From an uncultured Bulleidia sp. (GTDB taxonomy: Bacteria; Bacillota_I; Bacilli_A; Erysipelotrichales; Erysipelotrichaceae): a stretch of DNA of 21,591 bases. The DNA is taken from NCBI GenBank assembly GCA_934725105.1, contig CAKVBD010000037.1:1-21591 (forward strand). The letters are read 5' to 3'. The position numbers and the translations under genes were made by a program. The notes under the pieces were generated by a model. That model ran no database searches and was not told where the DNA came from. It saw only the letters and a program-made list of their open reading frames with translations. Of the stretch, positions 13,928-21,591 are shown piece after piece; the stretch's first letter is position 1, and every line of letters starts with the position of its first letter.

Positions 13928-16900
13928 ATGAATATCAACAATTTTACAGCGATTAAAATCGGACTTGCATCACCTGAAAAGATCCATGAGTGGTCTTATG
14001 GCGAAGTAAAGAAACCTGAAACAATTAACTACCGTTCTCAGAAACCTGAGAAGGATGGTTTATTCTGCGAACGCATTTTCGGTCCTCAAAAGGACTGGGA
14101 ATGTGCTTGTGGAAAGTATAAGAAGATCAGATACCAGGGTGTAGTATGTGACAGATGTGGTGTTGAAATCACAAAGAGCAGTGTTCGTAGAGAACGTATG
14201 GGTCATATTGACCTTGCTGCTCCTGTTGCACATATCTGGTATTTAAGAGGTATTCCAAGCCGTATGAGCTTACTTCTGAATGTTGCTCCTAAGCAATTGG
14301 AAGAAGTTGTATATTTCGTTAGCTGGATCGTTACTGATCCAGGTGACACGGATCTGAAATACAAGGATATCTTATCTGAAAAGCAATTAAGAGAAGCTAC
14401 TGTCAAGTTTGGTCCTGGTTCATTCTCAGCACAAACTGGTGCAGAAGCAATCAAAGTATTACTTGAACAGTGTGATGTTCAGGGTGAATATGAAGCAATT
14501 CAGAAAGAACTTGAAAAAGCTACAGGTGAAAAGCGTAAGAAGTTAATCAAGAGACTTGAAACAGTCGATGCTTTCTTGAAATCTGATAATAAGCCAGAGT
14601 GGATGGTATTGACAACATTACCAGTTATTCCACCTGATTTAAGACCTATGCTTCAGTTGGATGGTGGTAGATTTGCTACATCCGATTTGAATGACTTATA
14701 TAGAAGAGTTATTACAAGAAACAATCGTTTGAAGAAACTTTTGGAACTTGGTACTCCTGCTATTATTGTTCAGAATGAAAAGAGAATGCTTCAGGAAGCT
14801 GTTGATGCATTGATTGATAATGGTCGTCGTTCTAAGCCTACAACAGGTGCAGGTGGACGTGCATTAAAGTCATTGTCTCATTCCTTGAAGGGAAAACAGG
14901 GTCGTTTCAGACAGAACTTATTAGGTAAGAGAGTTGACTTCTCTGGTCGTTCTGTTATTGCAATCGGTCCTACATTAAAGATGAGCGAATGTGGATTACC
15001 AAAGGAAATGGCTATTCAGCTATATAAACCTTTTGTTATCAACGAACTTGTAAATCAGCGCATTGCTACAAACTCAAAGACAGCTGAAAAGTTAATTGCT
15101 AAACAGGATCCAAGAGTTTGGGACTGTGTTGAACAGGTAATTGATGGTCATCCAGTATTCTTAAACCGTGCGCCTACACTTCATAGATTAGGTATTCAGG
15201 CATTCTTCCCTAAATTAGTAGAAGGCCGTGCAATCCGTGTACATCCATTAGTATGTCCTGCGTTCAACGCTGACTTCGATGGTGACCAGATGGCTGTCCA
15301 CCTTCCATTAGGTGAAATGGCTAGAGCCGAAACAGAAGTATTGATGCTTGGTGCAAATAACATCCTTGGTCCTAAGGATGGTCAGCCAATCGTTACTCCT
15401 GGACAGGACTTAGTACTTGGTAACTTCTATTTGAACATGGAAGAAACACAGGAAGAGTTCTATAACAAAGCAGACGCATTAGATAGATTAAATGAACCTG
15501 TTGAAGCTGAAAGATGGAGAAGATATGGTGATAACGAAGGTCATGTCTTCAAGGATAGAAATGAAGTATTAATGGCATACCAGGTTGGTGTTGTTCATCT
15601 TCATTCTAGAATTGCTTTACCAGCAAGCGCTGTTGGTAAGACATGCTTCAGTGAAGAACAGAATCAGAAGTATTTAATTACAACTGTTGGTAAGATTATT
15701 TTCAATAATGCTATGCCTGCAGATTTCCCATATGTTAACGAATGTACAAGTGAAAACCTGCGTCGTACACCTGATGAGGACTTTGTACCAATGGGAACAG
15801 ATATCAAGAAGGAAATTGCTTCTCGTAAATTACATAGTGAATTCAAGAAGAAGGATCTTGGTAATTTGATTGCGGCAATCTTCGCTAAGTACAAGAATGG
15901 TAATGGATTTGTTGATTCAGATACTCCAAGAACATCTGATGTATTGGATAGCTTGAAGGATCTTGGTTACCAGTACTCTATGATTGCTGGTATGACAGTA
16001 GCATTATCTGATATTTCTGTTGCTCCTCATAAGGATGAAATGGTTGCTGAAGGTCGTAAGAAGGCTGATGTATTGAACCATTTGAGAGACAGAGGTTTAT
16101 TAACACCTCAAGAATGGGAAGCACAATTCCAGGTAGTTTGGAATGATGTTAAGGAACAGGTTGGTGACTCCTTAATGAAGTCTTTACCAAGAATGTCTCC
16201 TATCAATATGATGGCTGTATCTGGTGCCCGTGGTAACAAGAACCACTTTACACAGTTAGCTGGTATGCGTGGTCTGATGGCACGTCCTATCCAGTCTAAG
16301 ACAAAGGGCTATCAGCCAAGTATTATCGAAGTCCCTATCTACTCTTCATTCCGTGAAGGTATGACAGTTGCTGAATTCTTTATGTCATCACATGGTGTAC
16401 GTAAAGGTCTTACAGATACTGCCTTAAAGACTGCTGAATCTGGTTACTTGACAAGAAGACTTGTCGATGTTGCTCAGGAAGTAGTTATCACTGAAGAAGA
16501 TTGTGGAACTGAAAAGGGCTATTTAGTAGATGGTTCTAAGGCATATACAGATCAGCTTGGAAACGTTAAGGAAGACACATATGGTGCTCTTTACGATAAC
16601 AAGAATGGTTCTATCATTGAATCAATGAAGGATAGAATTTCTGGTTACTATACTGCTAGTGATGTCATTGATCCTCAGAGTGGTGAAGTGATTTGTGAAG
16701 CAGATACATATCTCACAGACGATATGGCTGCAGCAATTGCTAAGACACACGCAAAGGTAATGATTCGTAACGTATTTACTTGTGAAGCTGAAAATGGTAT
16801 CTGCCGTAAGTGCTATGGTAGAAACATGGCAACAGGCAACCTTGTTGAAGAAGGTGAAGCTATTGGTATTATGGCTGCACAGGCTATCGGTGAACCTGGT

Positions 16901-17821
16901 ACACAGCTTACAATGAGATCCTTCCACTCTGGTGGTGTAGCTACTGCCGGTGGTGATATTACACAGGGTCTTCCTCGTGTAGAAGAATTATTCGAAGCAC
17001 GTACACCTAAGGGTGTGGCTGTCATTTCTAAGATTGATGGTGAAATCGTTGATATTAGAGACAATGACAACAATACAGGTCGTATCGTTACAGTTGCTAA
17101 CGAAACAGAATCTATTGAACATAAGTGTGACCTTACACAGATCATTCGTCCTTGGATGAAGGTTGGTACAACAGTACATGCTGGTGAAAAGTTGACTGAA
17201 GGACAGATTGCTCCTAAGGAATTGCTTGAAGTTGCTGGTGTTGCTGCAGTTCAGGAATATATCTTGAAGGAAGTACGTAAGGTATATGCTTCTCAGTCTA
17301 TCGATATTTCTGATAAGCACTTGGAAGTTATGATCAAGCAGATGATGAAGAAAGTCATCGTTATTGAACCAGGTGATTCTGGATTGTCTGCTGGACAAAC
17401 ATTATCACTCCATAACATGAATACAATCAATGAAGACTTGCTTGATGAAGGTAAGGCTCCAGCTAAGTTTGGTCCTATCATGTTAGGTATTTCTAAGTCT
17501 GCAGTAGAAACAGATTCATTCTTATCTGCTGCTTCATTCCAGGAAACAACAAGAGTTCTTACAGAAGCTGCAATCAAGGGTAAGGTTGACCATTTGGAAG
17601 GCTTGAAGGAAAATGTATTGATTGGTAAGTTGATTCCTGCTGGTACAGGTAGAGACTTTGACCGTGATACGTCAAGAATGATCAATCAGCTTGCTCAAGA
17701 AATGATTGATGCACGTCATGAAAGAAACGCTAGACTTCAGGAAGAAACAGAACCAACTCTTCCAGAAGATGTTATCGGTACAAGTAGTGACCGTGATGAT
17801 TCAGACTCATTTGAAGACTAA
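13928..17821 (+). CDS. rpoC: DNA-directed RNA polymerase subunit beta'
   Basis: Catalytic beta' subunit of RNA polymerase. Seen: the N-terminal zinc ribbon with C59-x-C61 and C74-x2-C77, a helical sigma-binding region (about 260-330), the active-site NADFDGD (residues 447-453; Asp449, Asp451 and Asp453 bind magnesium), and the second zinc site with C859, C952, C959 and C962. The bridge/trigger region includes AAQAIGEPGTQLTMRSFH. Length 1297 aa is longer than B. subtilis (about 1200); the C-terminus is acidic. AGGAGG at 13912-13917 overlaps the rpoB stop and lies 10 nt before ATG 13928. A strong terminator follows. Confidence 0.98.
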   Translation: MNINNFTAIKIGLASPEKIHEWSYGEVKKPETINYRSQKPEKDGLFCERIFGPQKDWECACGKYKKIRYQGVVCDRCGVEITKSSVRRERMGHIDLAAPVAHIWYLRGIPSRMSLLLNVAPKQLEEVVYFVSWIVTDPGDTDLKYKDILSEKQLREATVKFGPGSFSAQTGAEAIKVLLEQCDVQGEYEAIQKELEKATGEKRKKLIKRLETVDAFLKSDNKPEWMVLTTLPVIPPDLRPMLQLDGGRFATSDLNDLYRRVITRNNRLKKLLELGTPAIIVQNEKRMLQEAVDALIDNGRRSKPTTGAGGRALKSLSHSLKGKQGRFRQNLLGKRVDFSGRSVIAIGPTLKMSECGLPKEMAIQLYKPFVINELVNQRIATNSKTAEKLIAKQDPRVWDCVEQVIDGHPVFLNRAPTLHRLGIQAFFPKLVEGRAIRVHPLVCPAFNADFDGDQMAVHLPLGEMARAETEVLMLGANNILGPKDGQPIVTPGQDLVLGNFYLNMEETQEEFYNKADALDRLNEPVEAERWRRYGDNEGHVFKDRNEVLMAYQVGVVHLHSRIALPASAVGKTCFSEEQNQKYLITTVGKIIFNNAMPADFPYVNECTSENLRRTPDEDFVPMGTDIKKEIASRKLHSEFKKKDLGNLIAAIFAKYKNGNGFVDSDTPRTSDVLDSLKDLGYQYSMIAGMTVALSDISVAPHKDEMVAEGRKKADVLNHLRDRGLLTPQEWEAQFQVVWNDVKEQVGDSLMKSLPRMSPINMMAVSGARGNKNHFTQLAGMRGLMARPIQSKTKGYQPSIIEVPIYSSFREGMTVAEFFMSSHGVRKGLTDTALKTAESGYLTRRLVDVAQEVVITEEDCGTEKGYLVDGSKAYTDQLGNVKEDTYGALYDNKNGSIIESMKDRISGYYTASDVIDPQSGEVICEADTYLTDDMAAAIAKTHAKVMIRNVFTCEAENGICRKCYGRNMATGNLVEEGEAIGIMAAQAIGEPGTQLTMRSFHSGGVATAGGDITQGLPRVEELFEARTPKGVAVISKIDGEIVDIRDNDNNTGRIVTVANETESIEHKCDLTQIIRPWMKVGTTVHAGEKLTEGQIAPKELLEVAGVAAVQEYILKEVRKVYASQSIDISDKHLEVMIKQMMKKVIVIEPGDSGLSAGQTLSLHNMNTINEDLLDEGKAPAKFGPIMLGISKSAVETDSFLSAASFQETTRVLTEAAIKGKVDHLEGLKENVLIGKLIPAGTGRDFDRDTSRMINQLAQEMIDARHERNARLQEETEPTLPEDVIGTSSDRDDSDSFED

Positions 17822-17829
17822 AGAAAATT

Positions 17830-17854
17830 AGACTCCGTTTTACGGAGTCTTTTT
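17830..17854 (+). terminator. intrinsic terminator after rpoC
   Basis: AGACTCCG (17830-17837) pairs with CGGAGTCT (17843-17850) around TTTTA, followed by T residues. It ends the rpoBC operon only about 18 nt before the next start codon. Confidence 0.92.
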
Positions 17855-17871
17855 CGCTAAAAGGAGAAAAG

Positions 17872-18717
17872 ATGAATACAATCATTAATTTTGTTGGTAT
17901 TTTAATTGTTTTATGGATTGTTCAGTATTTATTTATGAAAAATAAAAAACCTGTAGAGCAGTCATTAAAAAAAGAAAATTTAATTGGAGAAAGAGTATTT
18001 GTTCCTAGAGAGCAGTTTTCAAATGTTGAGGTGAATCTTTATCGATATGATAGTGAGGAACCTGTTGGTTTAGTCGTTGTTGCGCATGGTGGTGCATTGA
18101 TCAATGGAGATGCAGACATGACAGATTCTTTCTGTGATACGTTGCGGAATGACTGCAAGTGCTGTGTGGTTTCAATTAATTACACGAAATTAGGACAGCA
18201 GAAACCACCATATCAGCAACAGGAAATCATAGACGTTACACAATACTTTATGAAAAATGCATCTAGTTATAATCTGCAGACTGGCAATGTAGTTATGATC
18301 GGATTTTCTGGAGGCAGCTATTTACAAATTGGAGCTGCTTCGATACTGATGGATTTTCAATTAAGAATAAAAGGCCTTATAGCTTTTTATCCAATGCTGG
18401 ATGATTCCATTATCAAATTGACAGATATGGGGTATTTAAAATATCCAATTACAGTTGTAACTGCCAATAATGCTCAAGAAAATAAAATGGTAGACACGTG
18501 GTGTGAGCATATGGATCAGGCAAATGTTGAATATGAGAGAAAAGAATATGTAGACGCGATGCAAGGATTTATCGAGTATAACTTTCCTGAATATATGAAT
18601 GATGCTAGATTTAAAAGAAATTTAAGATCATTTGACGAAGAGCAGAAAGATATAGCACATGCATGCATGATGTGGCTTGAAAACACAATTGAGAACTTAC
18701 TTTATGAAGAAAAATAA
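17872..18717 (+). CDS. membrane-anchored alpha/beta hydrolase-fold protein, possibly inactive
   Basis: Resembles the esterase/lipase branch of alpha/beta hydrolases (HSL-like). Seen: one N-terminal membrane helix (about residues 4-22), then a basic linker, then the hydrolase domain. The oxyanion motif is HGGA (72-75) and the nucleophile elbow is GFSGGS (Ser146). In relatives a catalytic His precedes GF in an HGFxEYN context; here the matching spot reads MQGFIEYN (Gln231). The usual Asp in the strand after TA is also not evident (TANNAQ). It may therefore be a pseudo-enzyme or use another His, such as HACMMW near the end. AAGGAG lies 5 nt before ATG 17872. No clear promoter is seen, so readthrough from rpoC is likely. 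The substrate is unknown. Confidence 0.75.
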   Translation: MNTIINFVGILIVLWIVQYLFMKNKKPVEQSLKKENLIGERVFVPREQFSNVEVNLYRYDSEEPVGLVVVAHGGALINGDADMTDSFCDTLRNDCKCCVVSINYTKLGQQKPPYQQQEIIDVTQYFMKNASSYNLQTGNVVMIGFSGGSYLQIGAASILMDFQLRIKGLIAFYPMLDDSIIKLTDMGYLKYPITVVTANNAQENKMVDTWCEHMDQANVEYERKEYVDAMQGFIEYNFPEYMNDARFKRNLRSFDEEQKDIAHACMMWLENTIENLLYEEK

Positions 18718-19492
18718 TCACATATTATATTGGCTGTTAACAATATTAATTGTTATGACAGCACTGAATACATGTATTCGTCAAAGTGTATGCACTACAT
18801 TAGCAGAATGGGAAGTAGGAAAAGCATTTGTCTTTAGAATGAATGATGTGATTGATACATATTATGGTAGTGAAGATATTGACACACTTGTTGAATTACA
18901 AAATGAAATGCTACAAGAAAAAAGCATAACAAAAATAACAGGAATTTATATGGATTATGCAATTCATTCCACAATTAAAGAAGTAACAATTCAAGATACA
19001 AGTAAAGAAATACAAGATATTGTAAAAGAATCAGTATCTCTGATTGAAAAGAAATTGAATGTGAAAACAGATCAATCGTTTATACAAGAATTAGAAGAAC
19101 AGTGTGAAAATGGAGAACAGGCATTGCATGAATATATTGATGGTTCAATTTCTTATGCAAAGCAATTTCGTTTTCTATTGATGATTTCTAGTCTATTTTT
19201 AATGAATATTTATAGAAACTTATATATTGTTCTTTCAGTAATGCTACTAACAGTTACCTGCTATTTATCAGATCGTAAAATATGGATGAATGAAATTACA
19301 AAATGCTTTTTGATTGCAAGTATTTGTGTTGTTTTCTTTAGTGTTTGCGCTGGAGGAATTGGAATGTATTTATCTAATCACTTTTTAGGTAGAACACAAA
19401 TATTTAATAAAACGCCATTTCTTACAACTTGTTGTATTATGGCTTTATTATGCGTTTTTCTTCAATTTATCTCGAAAAGACTTCGTTCGTGA
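18704..19492 (+). CDS. unknown integral membrane protein with a large helical extracytoplasmic segment
   Basis: I do not recognise the family. Seen: an N-terminal membrane helix (about 7-23), a mostly charged, helix-rich segment of about 130 residues (25-155), then three or four membrane helices at about 157-188, 200-223 and 238-257. The C-terminus is basic (SKRLRS). A single-span start plus a long outside segment resembles sensors or cell-envelope accessory proteins, but no motif supports a role. ATG 18704 overlaps the hydrolase gene by 14 nt, so the two are likely co-expressed; a TTG at 18677 would overlap more. The ribosome binding site is weak, suggesting coupling. Its stop codon lies inside the downstream terminator hairpin. 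Confidence 0.7.
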   Translation: MKKNNHILYWLLTILIVMTALNTCIRQSVCTTLAEWEVGKAFVFRMNDVIDTYYGSEDIDTLVELQNEMLQEKSITKITGIYMDYAIHSTIKEVTIQDTSKEIQDIVKESVSLIEKKLNVKTDQSFIQELEEQCENGEQALHEYIDGSISYAKQFRFLLMISSLFLMNIYRNLYIVLSVMLLTVTCYLSDRKIWMNEITKCFLIASICVVFFSVCAGGIGMYLSNHFLGRTQIFNKTPFLTTCCIMALLCVFLQFISKRLRS

Positions 19493-19503
19493 AGTCTTTT
19501 TTT
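19475..19503 (+). terminator. intrinsic terminator overlapping the end of the membrane-protein gene
   Basis: AAAAGACTTC (19475-19484) pairs with GAAGTCTTTT (19491-19500) around GTTCGT, with T residues to 19503. The stem begins in the coding sequence, and the TGA stop (19490-19492) sits at the loop/stem junction. Confidence 0.92.
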
Positions 19504-19516
19504 ACACAAAAAATAA

Positions 19517-19545
19517 TTTTCATACATTTTCATGAGGTATATAAT
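19517..19545 (+). promoter_or_regulatory. predicted glmS promoter
   Basis: TTTTCA (19517-19522), a 17-nt spacer and a consensus TATAAT (19540-19545). It predicts a leader of only about 25-30 nt, too short for a glmS ribozyme. Confidence 0.7.
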
Positions 19546-19577
19546 TTAAAAATATTTTTTGAAAGGAGATTTTCTAT

Positions 19578-21416
19578 ATGTGCGGAATTGTTGGATATAA
19601 CGGTAATCAACAGGCAGCACCAATTTTGTTGAAGGGCTTAGAAAAATTAGAATATAGAGGCTATGATTCAGCAGGATTGTCTGTTCGTAATGGAACTTCA
19701 GATACTGAAATTGTCAAAGCCAAGGGAAGATTAAAAGCTTTGGCTGAAAAAACAGACGATGGAAAAGCAATGAAGGGAACAATTGGCATTGGTCACACAA
19801 GATGGGCAACACATGGAGAACCAAGTGAAAAAAATGCACACCCTCATTGTAGTGATGATCATAATGTAATAGGCGTTCATAATGGTATTATCGAAAACTA
19901 CCAGGAATTAAAAGAAAAATTATTACGTCATGGGTATACTTTCTACTCACAGACAGATACAGAAGTGGCAGTAAAACTGATTGACTATTATGAAAAGAAA
20001 TATAATCAAGGACCATTATATTCTTTAACACACGCAATGCAGAGAATTAGAGGTTCTTACGCATTAGCAGTTATGTTTAAAGATTATCCAGAAACAATCT
20101 ATGCAGCAAGAAAAGACTCACCAATGGTAATTGGGATTGCTGAAGGAGCAAGCTATCTAGCTTCTGATGTTACTCCAATTCTAAATTATACAAAAACTGT
20201 CTATTATATTGGCAATGAACAGGTTGCTGAATTGAATAAAGGCAGTGTGAAGTTCTTTAATTTAGATCAAGAAGAAGTTGAAATTGAACCAAAAGAAGTA
20301 ACTTGGGATGCAGAAGCTGCAGAAAAAAATGGTTATGAACATTTCATGATTAAAGAAATTCATGAACAGCCAAAAGCAGTAAAAGATACATTAAAGTCAG
20401 TCATCAAAGATGGAAAGATTGATCTGAGTGAAGTGGGGATAGATAAAGAAACAGCAGAAAAGCTGAATCGTATCATTATTGTCGCATGTGGATCTGCATA
20501 TCATGTAGGCGTTGCTGGCCAATATGTTATTGAATCAGCTTCCAGAATTCCAGTGCGTGTGGAACTTGCGTCTGAATTTAGATATAGAGATCCAATTTTG
20601 AATGAAAATGATCTTGTGGTAGTAATCTCTCAATCAGGAGAAACAGCTGATTCATTGGCGGCATTACGTCTGGCAAAAGAAATGAATATAAAAACACTCG
20701 GCATTGTAAATGTCGTAGGATCTTCTATTGCTAGAGAAGCAGACTATGTATTTTATACATTGGCAGGACCTGAAATTGCGGTTGCCACAACAAAAGCATA
20801 TAGTGCACAATTGATTGCAATTTACGCATTGGCAATTCAACTTGGAAAATATAGAGAAATCATTGATGAAAATCGATATACAACATTAATTGAAGAAATG
20901 GAAACTCTTCCAGAAAAAATGGATCGTGTACTTTCTGATAAAGAGAGAATTCAATGGTTTGCAAGTAAATATGCAAATGCACAAGACATGTATTTCATCG
21001 GAAGAGGAATAGACTATGCAGTTTCTCTAGAAGGTTCTCTTAAAATGAAAGAAATATCATATGTTCATTCAGAAGCATATGCAGCAGGTGAAATAAAACA
21101 TGGACCTATTTCGTTGATTGAAGATGGAACACTTGTAATAGGAATCTGTACAGATAAAAAACTTTTTGAAAAAACAAGAAGTAATATGGTTGAAGTAAAA
21201 TCAAGAGGAGCATATTTAATGGGATTAACATCTTATGGAAATTATTCCATTGAAGATACTGCAGATTTTACAGTATATATTCCACAAACAGACCCATATT
21301 TCACAACATCATTAGCAATTATTCCTTTGCAGTTACTTGGATATTATTTATCAGTAGCAAAGGGATTGAATGTTGATAAGCCAAGAAATTTAGCAAAATC
21401 AGTAACAGTAGAATAA
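19578..21416 (+). CDS. glmS: glutamine--fructose-6-phosphate aminotransferase (isomerizing)
   Basis: Makes glucosamine-6-phosphate from fructose-6-phosphate and glutamine, the first step toward UDP-GlcNAc for peptidoglycan. Seen: MCGIVGY, in which Cys2 becomes the N-terminal nucleophile after Met removal; glutaminase motifs RYRGYDSAG-like (LEYRGYDSAGL), HTRWATHGEP and HNGIIENY; then two sugar-isomerase domains, about 290-420 (VACGSAYHVG, SQSGETADS) and about 460-590 (GRGIDYAVSLEGSLKMKE, EIKHGPISLI). The C-terminus DKPRNLAKSVTVE is diagnostic. Length 612 aa is typical. AAAGGAG (19562-19568) lies 9 nt before ATG 19578. It is flanked by terminators on both sides, hence monocistronic. Confidence 0.98.
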   Translation: MCGIVGYNGNQQAAPILLKGLEKLEYRGYDSAGLSVRNGTSDTEIVKAKGRLKALAEKTDDGKAMKGTIGIGHTRWATHGEPSEKNAHPHCSDDHNVIGVHNGIIENYQELKEKLLRHGYTFYSQTDTEVAVKLIDYYEKKYNQGPLYSLTHAMQRIRGSYALAVMFKDYPETIYAARKDSPMVIGIAEGASYLASDVTPILNYTKTVYYIGNEQVAELNKGSVKFFNLDQEEVEIEPKEVTWDAEAAEKNGYEHFMIKEIHEQPKAVKDTLKSVIKDGKIDLSEVGIDKETAEKLNRIIIVACGSAYHVGVAGQYVIESASRIPVRVELASEFRYRDPILNENDLVVVISQSGETADSLAALRLAKEMNIKTLGIVNVVGSSIAREADYVFYTLAGPEIAVATTKAYSAQLIAIYALAIQLGKYREIIDENRYTTLIEEMETLPEKMDRVLSDKERIQWFASKYANAQDMYFIGRGIDYAVSLEGSLKMKEISYVHSEAYAAGEIKHGPISLIEDGTLVIGICTDKKLFEKTRSNMVEVKSRGAYLMGLTSYGNYSIEDTADFTVYIPQTDPYFTTSLAIIPLQLLGYYLSVAKGLNVDKPRNLAKSVTVE

Positions 21417-21422
21417 AAAGGT

Positions 21423-21449
21423 AAAGGTTGTTCATGGAACAACCTTTTT
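21423..21449 (+). terminator. intrinsic terminator after glmS
   Basis: AAAGGTTGTTC (21423-21433) pairs with GAACAACCTTT (21437-21447) with a 3-nt loop, followed by T residues. Confidence 0.92.
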
Positions 21450-21464
21450 ATCTAAAAAATATCC

Positions 21465-21493
21465 TTGCAAAGAGGTGATAAAGAGAGTATATT
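21465..21493 (+). promoter_or_regulatory. predicted promoter near the right edge
   Basis: TTGCAA (21465-21470), a 17-nt spacer and TATATT (21488-21493). It would drive a transcript leaving the window. Downstream there is a 6-bp hairpin (TATTCA 21521-21526 / TGAATA 21535-21540). No coding start is seen before the edge. Confidence 0.5.
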
Positions 21494-21563
21494 CAGAAGG
21501 CCGCACAGAAGAGGGGTTACTATTCACCGATAAATGAATAAACATAAAAGCTGTCAATAGCAG

Positions 21564-21572
21564 TTATCCACA
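21564..21572 (+). other. perfect DnaA box
   Basis: TTATCCACA, an exact match to the strong DnaA-binding consensus, in AT-rich non-coding DNA at the right edge. Only one box is visible; the sequence ends 19 nt later. It may mark DnaA control of the next gene, the margin of an origin region, or chance. Confidence 0.45.
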
Positions 21573-21591
21573 AAATAAAAAACTTTTCAGA

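Noticed and set aside
16988..17685. Overlapping minus-strand ORFs opposite rpoC
   Set aside because: They lie fully within rpoC, have no motifs and no ribosome binding sites.
19429..19632. 67-codon ORF spanning the terminator and glmS start
   Set aside because: It crosses a strong terminator and the glmS promoter and runs out of frame into glmS; no evidence for translation.

Overview
This window is the ribosomal protein / RNA polymerase ("rif") cluster of a low-GC Gram-positive bacterium. Gene order follows the Bacillus subtilis chromosome almost gene for gene: cysS, mrnC, rlmB, sigH, rpmG, secE, nusG, rplK, rplA, rplJ, rplL, ybxB, rpoB, rpoC. The AT-rich sequence, AGGAGG ribosome binding sites, hairpin-plus-T-tract terminators, an unusually large RpoB (1387 aa) and an Asn at the rifampicin-site position that is His in most bacteria suggest a Bacillota lineage near the Mollicutes, most likely Erysipelotrichales. 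That placement is an inference from protein character; no rRNA gene is present to confirm it.

Layout. (1) 62-2497: cysS-mrnC-rlmB, tightly packed (1-nt overlap, then 1-nt gap) and closed by a strong terminator; tRNA charging plus 23S rRNA processing and methylation. (2) 2633-4315: sigH, then rpmG-secE-nusG with a likely promoter of their own. (3) 4338-5561: promoter, a leader that folds like an L1 binding site, and rplK-rplA. (4) 5562-7773: a non-ribosomal insertion, namely a possible short orphan transcript, an M24 Xaa-Pro peptidase on + and a proline iminopeptidase on -, converging on one shared bidirectional terminator. (5) 7828-8961: promoter, L10 leader with attenuator, rplJ-rplL. (6) 9048-17821: a ybxB-type methyltransferase that seems to begin at ACG, then rpoB and rpoC behind their own promoter and a terminator-like leader hairpin. 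(7) 17872-19492: two less conserved genes, a membrane-anchored alpha/beta hydrolase lacking recognisable catalytic His and acid residues, and an overlapping unknown membrane protein. (8) 19517-21449: monocistronic glmS with a leader too short for a glmS ribozyme. The right edge holds a promoter-like element and a perfect DnaA box.

Most of the window is housekeeping machinery. No mobile elements, CRISPR arrays, tRNA or rRNA genes were seen. The points most worth checking are the ACG start of the methyltransferase, the RpoB insert with an internal repeat, the Asn at the rifampicin site, the L1 and rpoBC leaders, the orphan transcript between rplA and the peptidases, and the probable pseudo-hydrolase. 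No stretch longer than about 240 nt lacks a gene.
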